DNA from: Acholoe squamosa
Lineage: Eukaryota > Annelida > Polychaeta > Phyllodocida > Polynoidae
Direction: 5' to 3'
Assembly (NCBI GenBank): GCA_949317995.1
Contig: OX439041.1
Location: forward strand, 10,304,001 to 10,368,000
DNA: 64,000 nt
Shown: piece by piece, positions 11,601 through 22,468 of the stretch
Numbering within the stretch: the first letter of the stretch is position 1
Layout of the letters: each line of letters opens with the position of its first letter
Program-made: the position numbers and the translations under genes
Notes under the pieces: generated by a model
The model's input: the letters and a program-made list of their open reading frames with translations, nothing else
Told to the model about the DNA's origin: nothing
The model's database searches: none

Positions 11601-14600
11601 TCATGTCTTGTAGTTGTGCTTCTGTCGGGTTCTGACCGAGAGACCTCATGAGGGGGCCGAGGTCCTCTGTAGGAATTGTGCTATCTCCATCCTTGTCAAA
11701 TAGTGAGAACGCCTCTTTAAACTCTGTAATGGTATGCATTAGTGAGAGTGTGTGATTAAAGTGACATAGTCTGACTTTTCAAATCCCATTTAAATGTGCT
11801 CCACACTATAATGAGACCATATTCCATCCTTGTCAAATAGTAAGAACACCTCTTTAAACTCTCTAATGTAGGTGATTTAGTCAGCAATATTCAACTCTTT
11901 ACGGTTGGCATGATTGAAATACGCTATCCTGCATTTATGCATGAACACACCTAAAAGGTTTCAAGTTCATATGGGGTTGATACACTCCCATGGAATGGGA
12001 TGGTCGTATTATGCATCAATAAAGTGCTGGTGAGAAGACTCACTAGCGCTTTACTGAGCATTATACCATGATTCTGGTACTGTCACAGCTGTTGTGGCAT
12101 TTTTGCCGTGCATTATCAGAGCATACACAACACTAGTGCTTTTTTTAGAATTTTTTGATATACTTTTTGGGAAGGTGTAGGCGGATATATAGAAGTTCAA
12201 TCTCGCCATACATTTCAGGTCAAAACTGTACATAATCATAGGGGACTCGAACCCAATCCATGTACAGTATTAATAGCCATTATGCCACACTGAGCGGTGA
12301 TAGAATCCAATGTAAATGAGGTAAAAAGTGCAGGGGTAATGACTTACCTCTGCACTATACCTCCATGTTTCCACTCATTTTTAAGGTAGAAATCGACCTT
12401 GACATGTGAATTCTTCCAGGTTGACGCAAATATTGGACCCATAGCTGGTGATACCATGCCATTTTGGTCTATAACAATCGAAATATATAAGGAATCAATG
12501 AATTTACACAGCGAACTGAGTGGCCACCCATCATTGCCCGCGTCCTCCTTGTTCGACCCCGTGACCTCTATATCTCTGTGCATGCATGTCAGACGCTGAC
12601 TTCCAATACTGCAGTCGACAAGACGCCATGGTGGGTTGGCGAGATTGATCCCTATGGAAATTCATTCAATCAAGGGGCTTTGGAAAATGGGGAGCAGGGG
12701 GGATTTGGTCCCTCAATCATAAAGCCGGGGGGCTTGAGTATGTCTGCCCCCCAAAAAAAATTTCAAATAATTCATAATATTATAAAATTGGATAAAAAGC
12801 TAAAACCTTGCATCTTAAATTAGATTAATATAGTAATGGAACAGGAAAATGGGGGCCTGAGCCTGAAAATCAGACCTATAATTTAACAAAATTACTTTTC
12901 TATACAATTTCTATATAAGTATATATAGGCATCGCCATGCTTGAGCCGATGGTTAAAGGTGGTTGTGGTGGGGCCCATGCTGGACCCCCCCCTCCCCCAA
13001 ATGAAGGTTTGCTTTCCATGCTTCTGTTTAATCCACCTATTTTTCAAATGTTACAGATCAAAATGGCTTGGTATCACCATCTATGGATTCTATGTTTGCT
13101 GTGACCTAAAAGAATTTACATGACAAGGTTAGATTCTATGCAGAATATGGGTGGAAAGTTAGGCTGCCGCCCAGGGCCAAACAGCAACAGACCAATATAA
13201 TTTTATCTATTCCTTAGTGGGGGGTCCTATCTAACATTTTCATGTTTTTTGGAGGTGCTCTGGTTGGCATTCCTTTTCCCCTGTTCATTTCTATAACCAA
13301 ATACTGGTGCTGTAATGGGCGAGAGCAAAATAAAAGTACACTGGTTGGCCTACTAAAACACTACCCTCAATCTTCTTATTTATCACCAAGATTAGGGTCG
13401 TCATAGGGGATTTTCTGGTACAGAAACTTAGGGTCAACTTGCAGGCATATATTCAAGTATTTTCAAGTCCATTTTGCTCACGCCCGTTACATTCATGTTT
13501 CTGTATCCAGGAGGCTGTTGCTCCAATAGTAAAAGGAAGAGCTGGCTAAAAATGCCCTCATTTCCAGTCCTTTCTTTTCATGTAGCTATAACTTGTCCCT
13601 TTTGTTGCTCACAAGTGGTCATTCAAGTACGGTGCTCAAAAAGGGGGATTTGAGTAGGTACCTAGTTGGGAGAAGTCAGTCAGTACTATAAACTATAAAT
13701 AAACTATAGAGCGTGTGACATGAGTAGGTACCTGGTACTGCAGCTCTATCTATTTTAAACAAGGCAGGTGACTTTTCAGACTAATGTGGTGAGTGCAAGT
13801 ACTTAGGTGAAGCAGTGCACGACTTGTTTAGAAAAGAGGGCACATACTCACAGCTCTTTTTACAATAGGAGCAACAGCCTACTGGACAAATACTATCAAA
13901 GTTTTCTTTCTTTCAACCAGCCTAACTTGAAGATCTATTGTTGATAAGTCATTTTAACAAAAAGACTGGAGTCTCTACATGCCTTGGTTATGCCAAAAAG
14001 AGGGGTTAACTGGCAGATGTAATGGGCGTGAGTGTAATGGGCGTGAGTGTAATGGGCATGAGTAAAATGCACTGCAAGCATGTTGGCAGGCTTGATGCAT
14101 TCCAAATGCATCTTATAAGTATTCTTAGATTATTTTTATTGCCTAGATTAATTCTGGGTGAGGTTATATTGCTGAGTGGCTGTCTGAAGCCTGGGAAAGT
14201 TGTTTTGCTCATGCCCATTACGCTCACGGCCATTACATTCATATTATTTCCTTATGTATTGTAAATATCCATCTGTTTTTCCTATTTTCTTTATAGTGTG
14301 TCTTTGGGACCTTTTGTCAAATATCCTAACTGAAAATCATGTAGTTCTGACAAATATTTCTGTGATGTAGAGAAAAATTCATTTTGCTCACGCCCATTAC
14401 ATTTTCATAATTTTGAATATTTGCAATAAAAACTGACCGCTTGGGAGTAAGTGACTTGAATGAACCTTTCCTAAGAGCCAAGATATAGGGCTATCAATAA
14501 AATTAAGTTTCATGATCTAATTCTTAGTTTTTAAAAATGACCCTCTACCATGGACAAGTGCCCACTTTCAGTGGATTGACCCATATGTATCAAGGATCTT

Positions 14601-17600
14601 GAGGCCTATAATCAATAATACTGGGTTAATACTGTCTACCAGCATGAATTATATATATTCATGCTAAGATAACTCACTTCAGAATCTGACAATCAATATA
14701 AAAATATCTAAGGATTGACGACGGTTTAAGCAAATTATGTATGATTTCACTTGAGAGTGAGAAGTGAAGTCTAAATATGAGAAATCAAAAGACACAATAT
14801 TGGCTACATACCCGCGATTTGTTCTTCTGTCAACTGGTCAGCCTGAAAGTGAAAACACAGACGGCTTAAGACTCGACAGGTGGTGAATGGATTTAGCATC
14901 GTCCATGTTAAACCTTTAAGGGCCACTCATGCATTAATGCATAAGGCCCACTGGTCGTCATGATGAATGAATGCTGCCCTGGCGAGTAACTCAACAGGGC
15001 TGCATTCAAGCATCATGCTGACCCTACGGGGTTGATACATGAACTCCATGGGGTTGGCATGATGGTCCAATGAAGTGCTGGCGAGTAGTCTTGCCAGCAC
15101 TTCATTGGTGCATCATGATGACCAATGGGCATGATGCATTGATGACGCTTAAAGGGTTCAGCAATAGCAATAAGTTAGCCCTTTAATCGTATGTCACGTG
15201 CACCAATGAAGCCTTGCCGTGACCACTCACCAGTAGGCTGTTGCTCCTATTGTAAAATGGGCTGTGAGTATATGCCCTCTTTTCTAAACAAGTCGTGCAC
15301 TGCTTCACCTAAGTACTTGCACTCACCACATTAGTCTGAAAAGTCAACTGCCTTGTTTAAAATAGATAGAGCTGCAGTACCAGGTACCTACTCATGTCAC
15401 ACGCTCTATAGTTTATTTATAGTTTATAGTACTGACTGACTTCTCCCAACTAGGTACCTACTCAAATCCCCCTTTTTGAGCACCGTACTTGAATGACCAC
15501 TTGTGAGCAACAAAAGGGACAAGTTATAGCTACATGAAAAGAAAGGACTGGAAATGAGGGCATTTTTAGCCAGCTCTTCCTTTTACTATAGGAGCAACAC
15601 CCTCCAGGGCTTCATGAGAGCATCATGCTGGGCCTCCATAGGGTCAGTATGATTCATGAGTTTAGCCCTAATGAATTACTCACCCTTCATGTATCTGGGC
15701 AACCAATGGGCATAATGTATTAGCGGCCTTTGATTGGTTAAAGTGCACCTGGGCTTCATTTTTGTACAAGGAATGGTATACCGTATCTGACCTAATTAAG
15801 GGCACCGCAAACAGCCTGTCTCGATCAGCTGACTGAGACATCTGATCGGATCAGAGCATATCAAACATGTTTGATCTGTCCTGACTCGATCAGATGGACG
15901 TCCCCGCACACAGGGGCCTTCCTTGACTACTGATCTAGTCAGATGACTGAATCAGTCCGTTTGCGGTCAGTTTAAAAGGCCTACCCCAACATTTGGAGCC
16001 TCTTACAGAATAGAAAAAAGGATTAATTTTCATGATCATGGAGGCTATCCAACTCTTAAAGTCCAATTTCATTTTTCATTTTTTCAAATCCTATTCAAAT
16101 ACGTTCCATATTAAAACTAAATTTAGGTGTTGGTAGACCATCTATTGCTACCCCTAGCTCATACAAGCTTGGAAAGTGTGTTCCCTTGGACCATGTCATA
16201 GGCATTTTACAGTGTATTTTCAATGGATAGACTTTAGGCATGCATGCTAAAAAGAAAATTGGTTATAAATCTGATAATTTCTTCTAATATGAGCATGATT
16301 ATGGGAAAGGAGAGCAAATAAACTAGGTACCATAGGAAGTATGCCCTATGTGAATGTCCTGGTTCATTCTTTTGTCCATGATATTATAGTGTTTATGTTT
16401 CTTTTACAAGTCCTGCATTCTGTCTTCCCTTCGAGCAATTCCCTTTCCCATTACTATATATTTCAACCCCTAATGGTGCATCAAAGTATCGGTCCTTATG
16501 ATTTATAAATGCAGCCCCCCCTCCGTTTTTTTTATTTGCGAGCTGGCATTTTTTGCTAAGAAGGGGTAGAAATGTCTTTCCCTGCCCGCCAAGATGGGTC
16601 TGAAGTTTTCTGCTCCATCTCCACATCACCTACCCCTTGCCTGGTGTTTAAAAAAATGACTCTGCACCTTAGACTGCTCAGTTAATAAAAGGTACAAATA
16701 AACTATCAATTAAACCTTTCTTGACACCTCGTAACCTATTTCCTGAATCTCATATGTGGTTTTACTACCATCATTAGAGCAGCTCCGCCTCCTGCTGGCA
16801 AAACCTGCACACAATGGAGCCTTGTGTATGGGCCCTGGCATGTATCATCTTCATCAGTTCTTCTCCTGTTCGTGTCGATTGGTTCCTTATAAAACTGTAA
16901 CCGCTATTGGTTTAAGTATAAGACCCCCTCCTGGTGAACTCATTAACTAGGGCCTTTGTTGGCCTTGCCAGGTTGAGGTAGATGCAGTATAAGAATGATT
17001 ATTCTCATGAGAAAATAACGTGAATGCTAATCTTGTATTTGCTGAGTATACACCACAGGAAGGAATTTCATTACCATCTAATAAACACGTCCAAAGGATG
17101 TTTGTATAATAAAATATCTAAGGTTCACTCTCAAATGTGCATTATAGCATTTCAACTCAGGGTGCGGCTTATGAAGTATTGCTTGTACAAAAGGTAATAC
17201 GATACTGTTTGGCTCTATATGTGTACCCTGTTAATAGTTGTGAATGGGAGAGGGTAACCATTTGTCACCACAGGAGGGTGTTGCTCCTATAGAAAAGGAA
17301 GAGCTGGCTAAAAATGCCCTCATTTCCAGTCCTTTCTTTTCATGTAGCTATAACTTGTCCCTTTTGTTGCTCACAAGTGGTCATTCAAGTATGGTGCTAA
17401 AAAAGGGGGATTTGAGTAGGTACCTAGTTGGGAGAAGTCAGTCAGTATAATATACTATAGAGTGTGTGACATGAGTAGGTACCTGATAGTGCAGCTCTCT
17501 CTCTGTTTTAAACAAGGCAGGTGACTTTTCAGACTAATGTGGTGAGTACAAGTACTTAGGTGAAGCAGTGCACGACTTCTTTTGAAAAGAGGGTACCTAC

Positions 17601-18865
17601 TGACAGCTCTTTTTACGATAGGAGCAACACGCTCCTGGTCACATGTCACGTAAATCCTTTTTTCCCCATGTTACCTACAACAAGGAACTTTTATGGCCCA
17701 TGTCAAATTTAAGAAAGCTTTCATGTCATATCACTGATTTCTTTTTCCTAATGTCACTAAGGCCCATCCCATATATCAATTTTAACCCCTGACTAATTCT
17801 CTCATTGGCCACACTCTAAATTCCAATCCAAGGCCAATGTATTGACTGGTAAATCAGTCAATTCATCACATACTGCTGTTAGACTGTAAATGCACGTAGG
17901 AACGGCCAAAGAGCAAATGGGATAAAATAACAGATCTTGATCAATTCAAGGGTGCTGAGTTCAGAAGTCATAATGGAATTACTGGGTTTCTTCTCATTTC
18001 TGAGCTAGGCTCATTGTGACTACATTTTCTTAATGTTGTATTACCCAGAATACATGAATTTGATGAGGGAAAAAATAAGCTACCTTCAAAATCTTTTACT
18101 CGTATCGGTCGTGTTATCGCATTTCATGTATCTTTAACATCAAGTAGCTCAGAAATGAAAAGAAACTCAGCAATTTCATTATTTTCATGATTTTTCTAGC
18201 CCCCCTCCCTTCTATTATGCCCTCCCTTAAACCCACCATCACCAACCCCAATACTATTTCTGAAATCAGCACCCTGGAATTGACCAAGATTAGTTGGTTT
18301 CATCTCAGCTGTTCTCCAAAAGTGCAAAAATGTTCCTCAGTGATTTTGAATCTATTTCTATGGGATATTTGGTTCGACTGGGACAGTGCAGTTACTGATG
18401 CATCAAGTCAGTCCTGCATTAATCCTTCATGATGAACGATGGAAATGATGCATTAATGTATCAGCGGGTTAATACGAAATAATCTTCTCAGGATATCTGT
18501 GTCCTGTGTGTGGAGTGATAAGTCCTGACTTCGCAGGTGTGATGCACCCCTCCTCCATCAATGGCCCCCTAAAGGTTAAATGGCAATAAATATATCTGTT
18601 TTGTATGAAAGCTGAGTTATGTAAGATATGACTCCTTTTGATATCTGTAAAAATATCAAATTTGATACTTACAAATATTCTGCCATTATATGAACACTAT
18701 AGCTTTAAGGCTAAAGCAGGACTCTTTTTATATGTGGATCAACACGGTAAAAGGTACGCTTGGTAGGGGGTGTGCGGGCGTACCTTTTGCCATGTTGATC
18801 TACATATGCTTTATCAAAGACGTTCTAGCCCACATGCCTTTATGAAAGCCAAGCAGACTTACCAT
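8635..18865 (-). CDS. Divergent calmodulin-like protein, 5 coding exons, one EF-hand codon deleted
   Basis: Minus-strand exons are 18863-18865 (ATG), 14812-14842 (31 nt), 11583-11723 (141 nt), 9250-9492 (243 nt) and 8635-8663 (29 nt, TGA). All borders are GT/AG, the frame is open throughout, and the product is 148 aa. Exon 3 is 3 nt shorter than in the canonical copy: it ends GATGCAG before GTAATA, where the canonical copy reads GATGCAGATG before GTGAGA. One Asp codon (loop position 3) of EF-hand 2 is gone, leaving an 11-residue loop. EF-hand 1 reads [12 protein letters not shown], with Gly6 to Ser and the position-12 Glu ligand changed to Asp. Loops 3 and 4 ([24 protein letters not shown]) keep their ligands. 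The tail is EFAVMMCAQ. The open frame suggests an expressed paralogue with a weakened N-lobe rather than a dead copy, but expression is not shown. AATAAA lies at 8006-8011 on the minus strand. Confidence 0.85.
9493..11582. other. Intron 3 of the calmodulin-like gene
   Basis: No further exon or clear inverted element seen. Confidence 0.6.
11823..11868 (-). pseudogene. Duplicated fragment of calmodulin exon 3 inside intron 2
   Basis: About 46 nt repeat the start of exon 3 (11683-11728) with four substitutions, 100 bp upstream of the real exon. The acceptor region is altered (plus-strand CTCTAATG instead of CTGTAATG). It encodes an [16 protein letters not shown] piece and cannot act as a full exon. 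Confidence 0.75.
11900..12064. repeat. Modular foldback repeat, degraded
   Basis: ATCAATAAAGTGCTGGTGAG and CACTAGCGCTTTACTGAGCA form a diverged inner hairpin (12015-12060). In intron 2 of the calmodulin-like gene. Confidence 0.55.
12238..12303 (-). repeat. tRNA-derived SINE-like fragment
   Basis: B box GGTTCGAGTCCCC with a weak A box CGCTCAGTGTGGC, minus strand. Confidence 0.4.
12348..13170. repeat. Inverted pair of an exon-like sequence
   Basis: The minus strand at 12348-12480 (open frame with [16 protein letters not shown] and [13 protein letters not shown], ending at a GAG/GTAAGT donor) has a diverged inverted copy on the plus strand at 13045-13170 (GATCAAAATGGCTTGGTATC). The family is not recognised. 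It may be a gene fragment carried in a foldback or an old duplicated exon. Confidence 0.4.
13512..13880 (+). mobile_element. MITE, 369 bp, copy 1 of 3
   Basis: Ends AGGCTGTTGCTCC / GGAGCAACAGCCT. The interior includes GAGTAGGTACCTAGTTGGG. It lies in intron 2 of the divergent calmodulin-like gene. Confidence 0.85.
14014..14243. mobile_element. Hairpin MITE with TGTAATGGGCGTGAG ends
   Basis: Three tandem TGTAATGGGCGTGAG-type units at the left face TGCCCATTACGCTCACGG at the right. Extra right-end copies (GCTCACGCCC[G/A]TTACA) lie near 13480 and 14385. Confidence 0.7.
14910..15157. repeat. Modular foldback repeat, long form
   Basis: Both inner hairpin modules are present (GCTGCCCTGGCGAGTAACTC and TCCAATGAAGTGCTGGCGAG), just upstream of calmodulin-like exon 2. 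Confidence 0.85.
15235..15603 (-). mobile_element. MITE copy 2 of 3, inverted
   Basis: Reverse complement of copy 1 with few changes; in intron 1 of the same calmodulin-like gene. Confidence 0.85.
15606..15740. repeat. Modular foldback repeat, degraded
   Basis: GGGCATAATGTATTAGCGGCC at the right end is recognisable (ends only); the inner hairpins are lost. Confidence 0.45.
15795..15972. mobile_element. Hairpin MITE with CCGCAAAC ends
   Basis: Outer ACCGCAAACAG / CGTTTGCGGT and inner CTGACTG / GATCAGATG words pair across about 175 bp. Confidence 0.5.
17275..17633 (+). mobile_element. MITE copy 3 of 3
   Basis: Ends AGGGTGTTGCTCC / GGAGCAACACGCT. It is slightly shorter in the centre than the other two copies. 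Also in intron 1. Confidence 0.85.
18391..18577. repeat. Modular foldback repeat, degraded
   Basis: GATGCATTAATGTATCAGCG and, further on, GATGCACCCCTCCTCCATCA are diverged ends of the family. Confidence 0.45.
18732..18808. repeat. Short hairpin, 77 bp
   Basis: ATGTGGATCAACACGGTAAA / TTTTGCCATGTTGATCTACAT arms around GGTACGC / GCGTACC. Confidence 0.7.
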
Positions 18866-18990
18866 TGTGGAGATTCAGTGTTAAAGTATAGGAACCTGTT
18901 ACACTATCTACTGAATAAAGTCTGCACTGACATGTCTCAACCAAACAAATATAATCTTAACTCCCTGCAGTCATTTCCAGAAGGAGGCTA
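18866..18990 (-). promoter_or_regulatory. 5' UTR of the divergent calmodulin-like gene; upstream module missing
   Basis: It aligns with the other two calmodulin first exons from the ATG up to about 18988, then homology stops. The inverted CCAAT and TTATGTAA that follow in the other two copies are absent. A transposon with TAA duplications begins at 19015, only about 25 bp beyond the break. Confidence 0.55.
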
Positions 18991-19014
18991 ATCCACATGA
19001 TCTTTAGTGAATAA

Positions 19015-19289
19015 GGGACTGGTCATTGTTTATCAACAGGGGAGGGAGGAGTTGTTGCGCGGATTCCTGAACATTTTTGACACACCCTCGATGGTGGTCA
19101 AAATCTTTGGCACCCCCCTCCCCACACACCGGAGGTATAGAAAATCTTCATGCCCCTCTATCATCTTTATTATCATGCAGGCTTTCTCATTAAAAAGAGG
19201 CTCGATCTTTCTAGCCCCCCCCCCATTATGCCCTCCCTTAAACCCACCAACCCCTATCCCCCTTCCAATGATAAATAATGACCACTTCC
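19015..19289. mobile_element. PIF/Harbinger-like MITE, 275 bp, TAA duplication
   Basis: Ends GGGACTGGTCATTGTTTATC / GATAAATAATGACCACTTCC; TAA repeated at 19012-19014 and 19290-19292. It lies just upstream of the divergent calmodulin-like 5' UTR. Confidence 0.7.
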
Positions 19290-19358
19290 TAATATCCATT
19301 TAAGGACCACAGTATGATGTCTATTTGGTTGCCATGATGTATTAAATCAACAGTGGCC

Positions 19359-20370
19359 CACTGGGCACATCAATGTTGATTCAGCGTTGAAACAATGTTT
19401 GCATATCAACATTGATTTAGGGTTGAAATAGAGTTGAAATTGAAAGTTGAAACAACATACTCAAAATCAACTGTGATTCAACATCTAACCATCAGCGCTG
19501 ATTCAATGTTTGTGTTTCTATGTTGACTCAACATTGTTTCAACAATGTTGAAACAACATTGACAGTTGTTTTGTTGACATATCAATGTTGAATCAACATT
19601 GTATCAACATTGAAATCAATATTGTTGATTCAACATTGACAAATCAATGTTGAATCAACGTTGAGTTGACAACAATATTTCAACATTGATATGTCAACTG
19701 TTGACTGGATGTTGAAATGGTGATGGTTGACAACGTTGAAATACAAATATTGAAAAAGTGTGGAAAACAGGTTGATCAACACCATCAACATAACATCAAC
19801 TGGTTGTCAATGTTGATGCAACATTGTGTGCCCACTGGGGGAGGACCCTTCACAACCTCCTCCCAGTGGGCACAGAACGTTGCATCAACGTTGACAACCC
19901 GCTGATATTGTGTTGATGATGTTGATCAACCTGTCTTCAACACCTTTTCAATGATTCTATTTCAATGTTGTCAACCAACACCATTTCAACATCCAATCAA
20001 CAGTTGACATATCAATGTTGAAATATTGTTCTCAATTTAATGTTGACTCAACATTGATTTGTCAATGTTGAATCAACAATATTGATTTCAATGTTGATTC
20101 AATGTTGATTCAACATTGACATGTCAACAAAGAATGCCCTAACAAATATCAACATTGTTTCAACATCATATCAATGTTGTGTCAATGTTGAATCAACATA
20201 GAAATACAAACATTGAATCAGTGCTGATGGTTAGATGTTGAATCAAAGTTGATGTTGATTATGTTGTGTCAACTTTCAAATTCAACTATATTTCAACCCT
20301 ATATCAACCGTTGATATGCAAACATTGCAAACGTTGTTTCAACGCTGAATCAATGTTGATGTGCCCAGTG
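19359..20370. mobile_element. Double foldback element of TCAACATTG words, 1.0 kb
   Basis: The outer ends are inverted: CACTGGGCACATCAA at 19359 and its complement at the right end, 20370. A second, inverted pair meets in the middle (GTGCCCACTGG near 19844 and CCAGTGGGCAC near 19865). Each roughly 500-bp half thus has element-like ends, and the two halves lie head to head. The interior is almost wholly CAATGTTGA / TCAACATTG words in both orientations. No clear target duplication is seen. Confidence 0.8.
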
Positions 20371-21151
20371 CGCTACGACTGGACAGCCTTAAGCCCTAGT
20401 GGGAGTCATTATAATGCTGCTCATATTGCCTTACATTATTGTCTACAGTGCTACGGCAGCTCTACAAAATCCTATTAGTCTATGGGCTGGATAGTGGGAC
20501 CCTGTGATATATATTGAAACCTTTTATCTTTATGTACTTGATATCCCTACATTTATTTCTATCGCTATACTTTGAATATCATTGTACTACGTACATGGCT
20601 ATCACCTGTACACTGACCACCCCCCTTAGTTACACATACCAACACTAGGGGTCACCCCAGTCACTATGATAGGTACATGCTGCGTCCTACCTGTAACCTG
20701 AGACCAGCATGAGCCGCCTACCGCTTAACAACTATTACTAAGATTCTGTACAATATGCCGGAATAAATACCTCTGCATTATAAACCGACACAAGCTGGTC
20801 TTGTCAATTTGATCATGGATACTTGACAGCATTTACAGCATATCAAGACATGACACCTGCACCCCCCCTAGGGATTTTATAAGACACCTTTTCCCTGATA
20901 GACAAGTATATCAGCTATACAAATTCACTTGTCTGCACCTGATTCATAGGTGGGTGTGACTGTGAGGATGTATTATGTGTGTAAATCTTTCATTTTTATC
21001 ACCCGCAATCACTAGATTGGTCACTGATCCATTGATAATCAAGTTAGAAGAGTCAGACTACAACAAAATCAAGGCTTATTGATTGCCCTTTAACCTCAAT
21101 GTTTGCAATCTAATTTGCATATAGGCCTTAGGCAAATCCCGTACAGTTTGT
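20371..21151. other. No gene seen
   Basis: Spacer between the two word-array elements. Confidence 0.5.
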
Positions 21152-21160
21152 CACTAAACC
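21152..21160. repeat. 9-bp target-site duplication, left copy
   Basis: CACTAAACC, identical to 22460-22468 on the other side of the element. Confidence 0.8.
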
Positions 21161-22459
21161 GCAGGATACCGATGACAGCAGTTTAGCTAGTCCTCAGGGC
21201 TACAGCGCCTGCCGCGTCCGCGCTGATCTAAATACGCGGACTCTATGCGGAGCCTCCCGCGGTGAGCATAGGTGCGCGGGCATAGTGGTAGTCCTCAGGA
21301 CTATAGCTAATAATCCTTAGTCCTGGGGACTAGGTGATAGTTTAGCCCACAACTAAACTATACCGGTCAAGTCCTGGGGATAAAAGCATAGTCCTAAGGA
21401 CTAAAGCCTAGTCCCCAGGACTAAGAATATGAGGATATTGTCCTAGGGACTAATTGTACATTCCCATGAATTACCTTGCAGACCCCATGACTTTGTATAA
21501 GACTGTGCTGTTAGTCTCCAGGACTAAGCTTTTAGACCTGGGGACTAATTCGTAGACTCAGGGACTACTTGTTTAGTCCTGAGGACTACAAAAACATCTG
21601 CCTAGTCCTCAGGACTAATGCATGTGGTTCTGAGGACTAATTCATTGATTGATGTCTAATGTAGTTGTGACTAGGGATGTAGTCCCTAGGACTTCAAATT
21701 TAGTCCTGAGGACTACTTCTAAGTCCCCAGGACTGCTCTGTGTAGTCCCAGGGACTAAAGATACAGTCCTGGGGACTAGAACATTGTCCTTGGGACTAGA
21801 GACACAGTCCTTGGGACCAATGCCCTAGGCCCCAGGGGTGCCTGTCAACATGTTTGTACAGTCAAATAGGTATAGCCCTGGGCGCAAAAAAGTAGCCATT
21901 GTTCCATAGTCCCTGGGATAGAACATTAGGCCTGAGGACTGTATAGTGGTCCTCAGGACTAGTCAGTCCAGGACTAGACCATTATATCTGTAGTCCCCAA
22001 GACTAGAGAAACAGTCATGGTCCCCTGGGGACTAGATTCATAGTCCCAGGGCTACCTCTGTTTGGTCCTGAGGACTAAATATATACTTACCTAGTCCTCA
22101 GAACTAAAGTAAAGTCCCCAGCACTATTATCTGTAGTCCCTAGGACTTTCAGTGTCTTTTTTTCAGCCTGGAATGGTAGTCCTGGGGATTAATAAACAGT
22201 CCTTAGGACTAAATCTTTAGTCCTCAGGTCTAAATCCTATGTCCTTCGGACTAGATCTTTAGTCCTAGGGACGAAAGATGTAGTCCTGAGGACTAGACTT
22301 TAGTCCTCGGGAGGTCCACTACACATTCATGATGATTAGACTATGCCCCCATCCGCACCGCGTCTGTCTGCGCGTAGTCTGCGCTTATCTACGTCAGTGC
22401 GGACGCGGCAGGCGCTGTAGCCCTGAGGACTAGCTAAACCGCTGTCATCGGTATCCTGC
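21161..22459. mobile_element. MULE-like TIR element (1.3 kb) with an array of AGTCCNNNGGACT dyads
   Basis: The inverted ends match at 60 of about 61 positions (start GCAGGATACCGATGACAGC). Perfect 9-bp direct repeats CACTAAACC flank it at 21152-21160 and 22460-22468; 9 bp is the usual target duplication of Mutator-like elements. Between the ends about 38 imperfect copies of a 13-bp dyad AGTCC-NNN-GGACT are spread at roughly 15-40 bp intervals in otherwise unrelated sequence. No transposase ORF is present. Confidence 0.85.
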
Positions 22460-22468
22460 CACTAAACC
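22460..22468. repeat. 9-bp target-site duplication, right copy
   Basis: CACTAAACC, a direct repeat of 21152-21160. Confidence 0.8.

Noticed and set aside
21161..22459. CRISPR-like array (many short repeats with unique spacers)
   Set aside because: Repeats are 13 bp, variable, irregularly spaced and lie in an animal genome inside a transposon with target duplications.
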